33,139 bases of DNA, taken from positions 1 through 33,139 of the forward strand of contig CAYQDF010000027.1 in assembly GCA_964416175.1 (NCBI GenBank). The letters run 5' to 3'. Below are positions 10,291 to 17,957 of the stretch, piece after piece. Under the pieces are notes generated by a model. It searched no databases and was not told the origin of the DNA. It worked only from the letters and a program-made list of their open reading frames with translations. The position numbers and the translations under genes are program-made. Source of the stretch: CAYQDF01 sp964416175. Lineage in GTDB: Bacteria; Chloroflexota; Anaerolineae; Anaerolineales; UBA4823. Each line of letters starts with the position of its first letter. The stretch's first letter is position 1.

Positions 10291-10319
10291 ATTATAAAGG
10301 AGTTTATCCACCCCGTCAA
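10291..10319 (-). promoter_or_regulatory. Sigma-70-type promoter of the MCO-ZIP operon
   Basis: On the minus strand TTGACG (10314-10319), a 17-bp spacer and TATAAT (10291-10296). The predicted start lies near 10284, giving a leader of about 90 nt to the oxidase ATG that contains the TAAATTTA repeats. Confidence 0.8.
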
Positions 10320-10544
10320 GCCCGCGGAGACACTCCGATCGACCGTGGTTGCCAGGATTCGCACACCGCCCATGTGTGACAAATATCCAAACTAATCGTG
10401 ACAGCTGGTACTAAAAACAATAAAGAGGCCAATTTATACTATATTCAGGGAATTTGCTCGAAATCAGTCTGATTCACCGGTCTGACCGCCTCGGCCAGGG
10501 CAACTCTGCTGGAGGCACCATCATTTTCATCTGGAAGGGTGCAC

Positions 10545-10940
10545 ATGGAAAAGAAAATATTCGACCTACCGGCAATGTTTGGAGACCATCATGTCCTTGA
10601 AGTAAGGCGCATTCTGCTGGAAACGCCAGGGGTGAGCGACGTGTATGCCAGCAGCGCCTTTCACATCGTTGAAGTCACCTACGACCCCGAGATCGTCAAC
10701 GATCTGCAGCTCGCGATTAAACTCGATGAGGCGGGTTATCTCGGCGAATGGTCACCGGCGGTCGAGGTTGACTCCCCCGTGATCAAGAAAAAGGGGAATG
10801 GCACAGCGTATCGGCACACGGAAGTCTATGCGCAAACCAAACAGGTCATCAGCTTCGCCCAGCAAGTCTCATATATGGGTCGACCCCTGTGGCCCTGCCC
10901 GGGGATGGGTCCAATCAAGCCTATGAATGAGGAGAACTGA
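10545..10940 (+). CDS. HMA-like small protein lacking CxxC, head of CODH/ACS operon
   Basis: A 131-aa protein whose first 75 residues follow the heavy-metal-associated (HMA) ferredoxin-like pattern: VRRILLETPGVSDVYAS, then VEVTYDPEIV, then LAIKLDEAGYLGEW. The metal-binding GMTCxxC loop is replaced by AMFGDHH, so a Cys-pair copper site is absent, although two adjacent His remain. The C-terminal 55 residues are unfamiliar and end with a WPCPGMGP segment. Start: a GTG at 10539 is in frame but lies in the ribosome-binding sequence GGAAGGG; the ATG at 10545 is five bases after it. The stop is two bases before the cooS ATG, so the two are probably translationally coupled. A role in CODH/ACS metallation or regulation is inferred from position only. 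Confidence 0.75.
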   Translation: MEKKIFDLPAMFGDHHVLEVRRILLETPGVSDVYASSAFHIVEVTYDPEIVNDLQLAIKLDEAGYLGEWSPAVEVDSPVIKKKGNGTAYRHTEVYAQTKQVISFAQQVSYMGRPLWPCPGMGPIKPMNEEN

Positions 10941-10942
10941 CG

Positions 10943-12955
10943 ATGCCCCAGAAGAGAACTGTCGACCAAAAAACGACCGATATGGCGGCCCGGGAGATGC
11001 TCATTCGGGCCGACGAGCTTGGCCTGAGCACCGCCTTCAGCCGTGCAGACGATCTCCCCCCCTGTAACATTGGCGGAGCAGGGATGTGCTGCAAGTTGTG
11101 CGGGATGGGCCCCTGCCGCCTGACGAAAGACGGGCAAACTGGCATTTGTGGCGCAACGATCGATACGATCCAGGCCCGCAATTTGATCCGGGCGATCGCC
11201 GCCGGCGCCGCCGCGCACTCCGATCATGGGCGGGACATGGCGTTCACATTGAAAGCTGTCGCCAACGGCGAAGCGGAAGGCTATGTGATCCGGGACGTGG
11301 CAAAGCTGCGCAACGTCGCGGCTATCTACGGCATCCCCATCGAACAGCGCTCGCCCCAGGAGATCGCCAACGATCTGGCGGACCTCTACATTGCCCAGTT
11401 CGGACAGCAGCACGGGGTCGTGGCCCCGATCGTCCGGGCGCCGATGAAGCGGCAGAAGCTGTGGGAAGAACGCGGTGTGCTCCCGCGCGGCATCGATCGC
11501 GAGGTAGTCGAAGCGCTGCACCGCACGCACATCGGGGATGACCAGGAAGCGACTCACATCCTGCAACATGCCGTCCGCACCGCTCTGTCAGACGGCTGGG
11601 GCGGCAGCATGATCGCCACCGACATCTCGGACATCCTGTTTGGGACGCCTGCTCCGCTCCTGACCCAGGCCAACCTGGGTGTGCTCAAGTCCGACATGGT
11701 CAACGTCATTGTTCACGGCCATGAACCCACCTTGAGCGAGATGATCGTGGCAGCCTCCCAGGACCCGGAGATCATCGAGTACGCCCACGCTGCCGGCGCC
11801 AGGGGGATTAATCTGTCCGGGATCTGCTGCACCGCCAACGAGATCCTGATGCGCCAGGGTATACCGGCTGCTGGCAACTTTCTACAGCAGGAGCTGGCGA
11901 TCCTGACCGGCGCCGTAGAGGCGATGGTGGTTGACGTCCAGTGCATCATGCAGGCCCTGGTCGATCTCGCAGCCAACTTCCACACGAAGATCATCACCAC
12001 TTCGCCCAAAGTCCGCATCAAAGGCGCCACGCACATCGAATTTGACGAGCATCACGCCCTGACGGTCGCCAAGCAGATCCTGCGAGCTGCCATCGATAAC
12101 TTCAAGAATCGCGGCGATGCACACATCCCGCAGGTGAAATCGGAGCTCATCCCTGGATTTTCCCACGAATATATCAACTTCATGCTCGGAGGCTCATACC
12201 GGGCTTCCTTCCGGCCCCTGAACGATGCGATCATGGCCGGGCGCATCCGCGGCGTGGCAGCCATCGTCGGCTGCAACAACCCGCGCAGCCAGCACGACTC
12301 GCTGCACTCGCGCGTAACCCAGGAGCTCCTCAAACAGGACGTTTTGATCGTGCAGACCGGCTGCGCCTCGATCGCCAGCGGAAAACTCGGCCTGATGCTC
12401 GGCGAGGCGGGCCTCCAGAAAGTCGGACCTGGACTGCGGGAGGTCTGCGAGACTGTCGGCATTCCACCGGTGCTTCATATGGGCTCCTGCGTCGATAACA
12501 GCCGGATCCTGACCGTGCTGACGCAGATGGTCGCGGAAGGGGGCCTGGGCGATGACATCGACCAGATCCCGGCCGTGGGACTGGCGCCGGAGTGGATGAG
12601 CGAGAAAGCGCTTTCCATCGCTACCTACTGCATCGCCTCAGGCGCTTATGTAATCTTTGGCGGCTCGAATCCCGTCAGCGGAATGCCCGACCGCGTGGAA
12701 GACAGCACGCTGGTCTTAGATTATCTGAATGAAGGCTGGGAAAAACTCTACGGCGGAAAGTGGGAGTTCATCTCTGACCCCGACGAAATGATCCGGAAGT
12801 CTCTGGAGCACATCGATAAAAAGCGGGCTGCCCTGGGGCTGCCGGAATACGATCCCACCAACTTTGGCAAAGGCGGCGATCGCCGCATGCTGGAGATCGA
12901 AGCGCTGCCGCTTGAAGAGCGACTGGCTGCACTCTACGGTGCACTGGCTGATTAG
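10943..12955 (+). CDS. cooS: Ni-containing anaerobic carbon monoxide dehydrogenase
   Basis: Catalytic CODH (AcsA/CooS type, 670 aa) interconverting CO and CO2 and passing electrons to ferredoxin; with AcsB it forms the CODH/ACS complex. The N-terminal cluster cysteines are in CNIGGAGMCCKLCGMGPC (C41, C49, C50, C53, C58), plus C69. The C-cluster set is complete: His in VHGHEP (residues 258-260), C295 in GICCTANE, C334 in DVQCIM, C444 in GCNNP, C474 in GCAS and C516 in GSCVDN. Catalytic acid-base residues are plausible in MSEKALSIA. Nothing is missing, so it should be active. GAGGAG at the end of the preceding gene serves as ribosome binding site. No Ni-insertion ATPase (CooC/AcsF) is adjacent. 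Confidence 0.97.
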   Translation: MPQKRTVDQKTTDMAAREMLIRADELGLSTAFSRADDLPPCNIGGAGMCCKLCGMGPCRLTKDGQTGICGATIDTIQARNLIRAIAAGAAAHSDHGRDMAFTLKAVANGEAEGYVIRDVAKLRNVAAIYGIPIEQRSPQEIANDLADLYIAQFGQQHGVVAPIVRAPMKRQKLWEERGVLPRGIDREVVEALHRTHIGDDQEATHILQHAVRTALSDGWGGSMIATDISDILFGTPAPLLTQANLGVLKSDMVNVIVHGHEPTLSEMIVAASQDPEIIEYAHAAGARGINLSGICCTANEILMRQGIPAAGNFLQQELAILTGAVEAMVVDVQCIMQALVDLAANFHTKIITTSPKVRIKGATHIEFDEHHALTVAKQILRAAIDNFKNRGDAHIPQVKSELIPGFSHEYINFMLGGSYRASFRPLNDAIMAGRIRGVAAIVGCNNPRSQHDSLHSRVTQELLKQDVLIVQTGCASIASGKLGLMLGEAGLQKVGPGLREVCETVGIPPVLHMGSCVDNSRILTVLTQMVAEGGLGDDIDQIPAVGLAPEWMSEKALSIATYCIASGAYVIFGGSNPVSGMPDRVEDSTLVLDYLNEGWEKLYGGKWEFISDPDEMIRKSLEHIDKKRAALGLPEYDPTNFGKGGDRRMLEIEALPLEERLAALYGALAD

Positions 12956-12969
12956 GAGGAAGAATATCC

Positions 12970-15261
12970 ATGTCCCGATACATCGCTACACGCGCCATCC
13001 GCGGCGCTAACGCGCTCGTCACCGAAGCTGAGATCATGCTCCAAAAAGCTCTGAAGGAGAAGGGCGAAAATACGCCGGTCGCCTTTCCGAACACGGCCTA
13101 TTATCTGCCGGTCATCCTTGGCATGACCGGCGAACAGGTGGAGACGCTCGGCCAGCTGCGGTCAGCCTTACAACACGCCCGACAGCTTCTGCATCCGCTG
13201 CCTTCGAACCGTATGTGGACCCCCTACCTGGGCGAGACATTGGACTGCGGAATGGCGACCCTGCTGGCGGCTGAAGTGATCGAAGCGATCCGGTTTGCCT
13301 ATGGACTGCAGCCGGAGCGAATGCCCGGCTTCAAGCTCGCGGGGGGCACAGCCTTCACCAGCCCGGACGCCAACGCCAGCGATTCCGACGGCACTGATGG
13401 GCACCTGAACGGGCCCATCGACGACATCCAGCTGCGGTCCTGGGGCATCCAGCTGGTGGATGGGCGCATGCCGGGTTTTGCTGCGATCGTCGGCGCAGCC
13501 AAGTCGAATGAAGTGGCTGTCAAAATCGTGCGGGAACTCCAGCGGCGGAACATCCTGTGTTTCCTTTCCGGCAACGTCAATGGACGCAGCATCATCCACC
13601 AGCTGATGGAAGAGGGCGTCGAACTGGGCTACGACACCTACACAGTGCCTTTCGGCACCGATACGATCAGCGCCATCTACGCCCTGGGCTTTGCCGTGCG
13701 CTCGGCGCTGACCTTCGGCGGGCTGAAGGGCGGTATGGCGCGCGATATCCTGCTTTACAACAAGAACCGCGTGTTCGCCTTCGTGCTGGCCCTCGGCGAG
13801 GTGGACGATCTGAAATACGCGGCCGCCGCCGGGGCGATCAACTTCGGCTTCCCCGTTATCGCGGATACGGTCATCCCGGAGATCCTCCCGACCGGAGTGA
13901 CCACGTATGAACATGTCGTCAGCATGCCCTTCAACGAGATCGAAGGCAAAGACGACCTGGAGCGGGCGGAGCGCCTGGTGCAGAAATGCATCGAGGTGCG
14001 CGGCGTCAAGGTCAAGGTCGCCGATGTGCCGGTGCCGGTGCCCTACGGCTCCGCCTTCGAAGGGGAGGTGGTCCGCAAAGCTGATATGCGGATCGAATTC
14101 GGCGGCAAATACTCCCGCTGTTTCGAATACCTGCGGATGGTTCCCCTGGATGAGGTGGTCGATGGCAGGGTGGAAGTCATCGGTCCCGGCTTCGAGGACA
14201 TCCCGCCGCAAGGCAGCATGGACGTGGGTATCGTGGTCAAGGTCGCGGGGCGGCAGATGCAGGAGGATTTCGAACCGGTGCTGGAACGGCAGATCCACTA
14301 CTTCATCAATGGCGCATCCGGTATCCAGCATATCGGCCAGCGTGACATTGCCTGGATCCGCATCTCGAATGCGGCTGCCGAAAAAGGGTTTACCCTGGAA
14401 CACTTTGGCAAAATCCTCCATGCCCGCTACCACTCCGACTTCGGCGCTATCGTGGACAAGGTCGAAGTGACCATCTACACAGACCCTGACCAGATCCAGG
14501 CCTGGCTGGCAAAAGCACGGCAGGCTTACGATTACAGGAACAAGCGTCTGGCCGACCTGACCGACGACTCCGTTGATGAATTCTACTCCTGCACCCTGTG
14601 CCAGTCTTTCGCGCCCAACCACGTCTGCGTCGTCAGCCCGGAACGACTCGGATTGTGCGGCGCCTACAACTGGCTGGACTGCAAAGCTTCCTTCAACATC
14701 AACCCGACCGGACCGAACCAGCCGATCAAACTGGGGAAGCTGATCGATCCCGTCAAGGGATACTGGACCGGCACCAACGACTACGCCAAGATCGGTTCGC
14801 ACGGTGTCGTCCAGGAAGTCGCCATGTACTCCATCATGGAAAACCCAATGACCGCCTGCGGCTGCTTCGAATGCATCGTGATGCTCATCCCGGAGGCCAA
14901 TGGAGTCATGGTGGTCAGCCGGGAAGATACCAGCATGACGCCGGCAGGGATGACCTTCAGCACCCTGGCTGGCGTTGCCGGCGGCGGTCTCCAAACGCCG
15001 GGTGTCATGGGGGTAGGCAAATTCTACCTGGTAAGCCCCAAGTTCATATCTGCCGACGGCGGGTTCAAACGCGTCGTGTGGATGAGCAGTGTGCTCAAGG
15101 AGACGATGGCTGATGAACTCCGGACAGTGGCAGAAAGAGAAGGCGATCCCGATCTCATCAGCAAGATCGCCGATGAAAGAAATGTAACCACCGTCGAAGA
15201 GCTGCTGGCCTGGCTGGAAGAACACAACCATCCCGCGCTGGTCATGGAACCGATTTTCTAA
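12970..15261 (+). CDS. acsB: Acetyl-CoA synthase, CODH/ACS alpha subunit
   Basis: Forms acetyl-CoA from CO, CoA and a methyl group delivered by the corrinoid protein. The protein is 763 aa, slightly longer than characterised bacterial AcsB (about 730), and includes the N-terminal domain that docks on CODH, as in bacterial rather than archaeal enzymes. A-cluster ligands are all present with classical spacing: C541, C544, C553 and C563 from CTLCQSFAPNHVC to GLCGAYNW, and C630-G-C632 in TACGCFEC, which holds the proximal metal and bridges to the distal nickel. A TAGGAGGA sequence overlaps the cooS stop and lies well placed before the ATG. Confidence 0.97.
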   Translation: MSRYIATRAIRGANALVTEAEIMLQKALKEKGENTPVAFPNTAYYLPVILGMTGEQVETLGQLRSALQHARQLLHPLPSNRMWTPYLGETLDCGMATLLAAEVIEAIRFAYGLQPERMPGFKLAGGTAFTSPDANASDSDGTDGHLNGPIDDIQLRSWGIQLVDGRMPGFAAIVGAAKSNEVAVKIVRELQRRNILCFLSGNVNGRSIIHQLMEEGVELGYDTYTVPFGTDTISAIYALGFAVRSALTFGGLKGGMARDILLYNKNRVFAFVLALGEVDDLKYAAAAGAINFGFPVIADTVIPEILPTGVTTYEHVVSMPFNEIEGKDDLERAERLVQKCIEVRGVKVKVADVPVPVPYGSAFEGEVVRKADMRIEFGGKYSRCFEYLRMVPLDEVVDGRVEVIGPGFEDIPPQGSMDVGIVVKVAGRQMQEDFEPVLERQIHYFINGASGIQHIGQRDIAWIRISNAAAEKGFTLEHFGKILHARYHSDFGAIVDKVEVTIYTDPDQIQAWLAKARQAYDYRNKRLADLTDDSVDEFYSCTLCQSFAPNHVCVVSPERLGLCGAYNWLDCKASFNINPTGPNQPIKLGKLIDPVKGYWTGTNDYAKIGSHGVVQEVAMYSIMENPMTACGCFECIVMLIPEANGVMVVSREDTSMTPAGMTFSTLAGVAGGGLQTPGVMGVGKFYLVSPKFISADGGFKRVVWMSSVLKETMADELRTVAEREGDPDLISKIADERNVTTVEELLAWLEEHNHPALVMEPIF

Positions 15262-15265
15262 AAGT

Positions 15266-15348
15266 GAAGGATGAAGACAGAGGAATGAAACTCGACATCC
15301 TCCTACCGGCTTCATCCTTCATCCTTTTTCCCTGGCCCCTCGGCCAGG
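15266..15348 (+). repeat. Two intercistronic hairpins between acsB and acsD
   Basis: First, GAAGGATGAAG (15266-15276) pairs with CTTCATCCTTC (15310-15320), loop 33 nt, followed by ATCCTTTTTC. Second, CCTGGCC (15331-15337) pairs with GGCCAGG (15342-15348) across a CCTC tetraloop. The T-run after the first makes partial termination or 3'-end stabilisation possible. Both lie inside an otherwise continuous operon, so they could set AcsB against CFeSP dosage. Confidence 0.55.
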
Positions 15349-15386
15349 ACAGGTCTCCATCTTTTACCCAAGAGGAGTGAAACTTT

Positions 15387-16361
15387 ATGCCTATCGAAAT
15401 CCCTGTCGATAAATGGCCCGGACAGGTGCGGACTGTCACCCTGGGAGCCACGCCAGCGGAAGGCGGCACTCGTTCCCGGACCGTCACAGTGGGCGGCGAA
15501 AAGACCTTACCATTCATGCATTTCGAAGGCGAGATCCCCAACCCGCCGGTGGTCGCCGTCGAGATCAAAGACCGGCGACCTGACGATTGGTCCCCCCTTC
15601 TCCTTAAAGCCTGGGAGACGGTTGTCGATGACCCGGCCAGATGGGCGATAGCCGCTGAAGAGGCGGGCGCAGAGCTGATCCAGCTGAGCCTGAGCCTGGT
15701 GGATCCAGCTGGCAATCCCACCACCCCGGCCGGCGCGGTCAAGACAGTCAAATCGGTCCTTTCCGCCACTGGTCTGCCGCTGCTCGTCTTCGGTCCGGGG
15801 CAGGCCGATCTGGACAACGAACTGCTCGTCGCAGTGGCGGAAGCAACCAAGGGAGAACGCCTGGTGCTGGGGATCTGCGAAGACAAGAACTACCGGACCA
15901 TCGTCGCCACAGCCATGGCTAATGGGCACCTGGTCAGCGCCCGCACCCCAATGGATGTCAACCTCGCGAAGCAGCTGAACATCCTGATCAGCGACATGGG
16001 TTTTCCCCTTGACCGGGTGTTGATGGATCCGACCACCGGCGCCTTGGGTTACGGGATCGAGTATGGATACTCAGCCATGGAGCGTCTCCGCCTTGCCGCC
16101 CTCCAGGGCGACGCCATGACGCAGCTGCCAATGATCGTCACCCCGGGTTTCGAAGCCTGGAAGACGAAAGAAGCCAAGGTCGGAGAGGGAGTCCCGGAAT
16201 CCTGGGGCGATTGGGATCAGCGCGCGGTGAATTGGGAAACGCTGACTGCCTTGACCCTGCTCGAGTCCGGCGCAGACATCGTCGTCCTGCGCCACCCAGA
16301 GAGCATCCGGCGCGTTCGAGCGGCAATCGAGGATCTGATGACAGTCCTTCAGCCAGCCTAA
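15387..16361 (+). CDS. acsD: Corrinoid/iron-sulfur protein small subunit (CODH/ACS delta)
   Basis: Small subunit of the corrinoid iron-sulfur protein, which carries the methyl group on cobalt from methyl-THF to AcsB. The 324-aa product is a TIM-barrel protein of normal length with family segments GEIPNPPVVAVEI, AGAELIQLSL, LVLGICEDKNY, DRVLMDPTTGALGYGIEY and VNWETLTALTLLESGADIVV. AGAGGAG stands before the ATG. It follows acsB by 125 bp that contain hairpins and precedes acsC. Confidence 0.95.
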   Translation: MPIEIPVDKWPGQVRTVTLGATPAEGGTRSRTVTVGGEKTLPFMHFEGEIPNPPVVAVEIKDRRPDDWSPLLLKAWETVVDDPARWAIAAEEAGAELIQLSLSLVDPAGNPTTPAGAVKTVKSVLSATGLPLLVFGPGQADLDNELLVAVAEATKGERLVLGICEDKNYRTIVATAMANGHLVSARTPMDVNLAKQLNILISDMGFPLDRVLMDPTTGALGYGIEYGYSAMERLRLAALQGDAMTQLPMIVTPGFEAWKTKEAKVGEGVPESWGDWDQRAVNWETLTALTLLESGADIVVLRHPESIRRVRAAIEDLMTVLQPA

Positions 16362-16363
16362 CG

Positions 16364-16430
16364 TGATGAAAGGCCAACGACCAAGGGCGAAGGCATCCGT
16401 CATTCGTCAATCGTCCTTCGTCGTTCATCA
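16364..16430 (+). repeat. Imperfect inverted repeat between acsD and acsC
   Basis: TGATGAA (16364-16370) pairs with TTCATCA (16424-16430), and CGAAGG (16388-16393) with CCTTCG (16415-16420), leaving short internal loops. Vocabulary (GATGAA and CCTTC words) resembles the acsB-acsD hairpin, so the two may be members of one intergenic repeat family. Confidence 0.45.
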
Positions 16431-16441
16431 AGGAGAACATT

Positions 16442-16775
16442 ATGGCGCTCTCAGGAATACAGATTTACAAGCTCCTCCCGCAGACCAACTGCAAGGAATG
16501 CGGTTTCCCCACCTGCCTGGCGTTCGCCATGAAGCTGGCAGCCAAGCAGGTCGAATTATCTGCCTGCCCATACGTGAGTGAAGAATCGAAGGCGCAGCTG
16601 GCCGAGTCAGCTGCGCCGCCGATCCGGCTGGTCACGGTCGCCAGCGACGGCGCAAAAGTGGAAGCCGGGAACGAGACGGTGCTATTCCGCCACGAGAAGA
16701 CGTTTTATCACAAGCCCGGTCTGTTTATTCATGTCCAGGATGTTGAGGATGTTGAATCGATCAAAGCCAGGGTGG
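16442..16775 (+). CDS. acsC: Corrinoid/iron-sulfur protein large subunit, N-terminal part before gap
   Basis: First 111 codons of AcsC, the CFeSP gamma subunit that holds a [4Fe-4S] cluster and the cobalamin-binding domain. The cluster motif is complete: C17, C20, C25 and C42 in NCKECGFPTC and LSACPY. It continues into the PPIRLVTV and VLFRHEKTFY segments that follow the Fe-S domain in this family, then runs into ten Ns. AAGGAG lies just before the ATG. Because those last 53 codons are repeated in diverged form after the gap, this piece may belong to a different acsC copy or strain from the downstream piece. Confidence 0.85.
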
Positions 16776-16785
16776 NNNNNNNNNN
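16776..16785. other. Assembly gap of ten Ns inside acsC
   Basis: Ten undetermined bases. The reading frame does not carry across with exactly ten bases, and homologous sequence is present on both sides, so ten is probably a placeholder and not the real distance. Confidence 0.98.
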
Positions 16786-17945
16786 CGCCGATCCGGCTGG
16801 TCAGCCTGAAGGCAGATGGTTACGAAGTCAAGGCGGGCAACGAGGTGGTGCTCTTCCGGCACGAGAAAACCTTCTACAACCGCCCGGGATTCTTCCTGCG
16901 CGTGATGGACACCGACGGTGAAGCTGCGATCAAGGAGACAATAGCCGCAGCGGATGCATACTCTGTCAATTATGTCGGGATCGACCTCACTCTCGACGGT
17001 TTTGCGGTGGCATCCATGCGGGGCGATGGCGGGTCGTTCGCGAAGGCAGTCGCCGCCGTCCGGCAGGTCAGCCGGCGCCCGCTGGTTTTGATGAGCCGCG
17101 CTGCGGAGATCATGCGCGCCGGATTGGAAGTGCTGAGAGGGGAAACGCCCCTCATCTACGGAGCCGACGCTGCCAATTGGGAGGCGATGGCTGCCCTGGC
17201 TGCCGAATTCAAGGCTGCCCTGGGTGTGATCGATCCCACCCTGGAGGGGCTGGCCGAGCTCACCGAGAAGATCAAGGCGAAAGGCGTTGAAGATCTGGTG
17301 CTCGATCCCGGGGGACGGTCCTTCGGCCAGAGCCTGACCCATCTGACCCAGATCCGCCGGCTGGCCCTGAAGAAGAATTTTCGACCGCTCGGCTACCCGG
17401 TGATCGCTTTTCCAGGCGATGGTGCACAGGAGGCGATGCTGGCTGCCCAGGCGATCGCCAAATATGCTGGCTTCATCGTGATCGACAGCTTCGACCCCGC
17501 AATGATTTACCCGTTGCTGGTTCTGCGCCAGAATATCTACACAGACCCGCAGAAGCCGATCCAGGTCCAGCCAGGTCTGTACGAGATCAATGGGCCCAGA
17601 CCTGAAGACCCGGTCCTGGTTACCACGAATTTCAGCATCACCTACTTCAGCGTCGCCAACGAAGTGGAAGGCGCAGGCCTGCCAGCCTGGCTGGTGGTGA
17701 CGGACGCTGAGGGAATGAGCGTCCTGACTGCCTGGGCGGCAGGAAAATTCGATGCCGAGCGCATCGCCAAAGCCGTCCAGCAATTCAACGTGGCGGACAA
17801 GGTCAGCCGCAAGCGAATCGTCTTGCCCGGGCATGTGGCCGTTCTCTCAGGAGAGGTGGAAGAAGAGCTCCAGGGCTGGGAAGTGCGCGTCGGGCCGCGC
17901 GAGGCTGTCGACCTGCCAGCATTCATGAAACAGGCGTTGAATTGA
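16786..17945 (+). CDS. acsC: Corrinoid/iron-sulfur protein large subunit, main part after gap
   Basis: About 386 codons of AcsC, in frame from base 16788. It begins again at PPIRLVSLKADG and VLFRHEKTFYNRPG, then covers the TIM-barrel (LVLDPGG, THLTQIRRLALKKNFRPLGYPVI) and the C-terminal cobalamin-binding domain (VTTNFSITYFSVANEVEG, DAEGMSVLTAWAAGKF, GWEVRVGPREAVDLPAF), with a normal C-terminus. The N-terminal Fe-S domain of this copy is not visible. If the two pieces are one gene, the family would need an extra duplicated segment that it does not normally have. The stop is 12 bp before acsV. Confidence 0.9.
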
Positions 17946-17957
17946 TGAGCTGTTAGT

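Larger units (their letters stand above)
10197..10544. other. Divergent intergenic region, MCO/ZIP versus CODH/ACS operons
   Basis: No gene of convincing length is present. The left half holds the minus-strand MCO promoter and its repeats. The right half must hold the promoter of the CODH/ACS operon, but no good hexamer pair is seen. TATACT (10435-10440) and the overlapping TATATT lack a -35 at proper distance. Two short dyads may be regulatory: CACAC-N7-GTGTG (10362-10378) and AATCAG-T-CTGATT (10462-10474). The stretch is AT-richer than the flanking genes. Confidence 0.6.

Noticed and set aside
10197..10382. N-terminal extension of the multicopper oxidase
   Set aside because: The extra 62 residues cover the promoter, and the Tat signal plus ribosome binding site place the start at 10196.
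10435..10445. TATACT/TATATT as -10 of the CODH/ACS operon
   Set aside because: No acceptable -35 at 16-18 bp; kept only as a note in the intergenic entry.
13168..15315. Minus-strand ORF of 715 codons opposite acsB
   Set aside because: Shadow of acsB, which has a complete ligand set; the antisense product has no recognisable domain.
16578..16775. Alternative-frame ORF start inside acsC before the gap
   Set aside because: The sequence in that frame before the Ns is arginine/serine-rich nonsense; it only appears joined to the true frame because the gap length is arbitrary.
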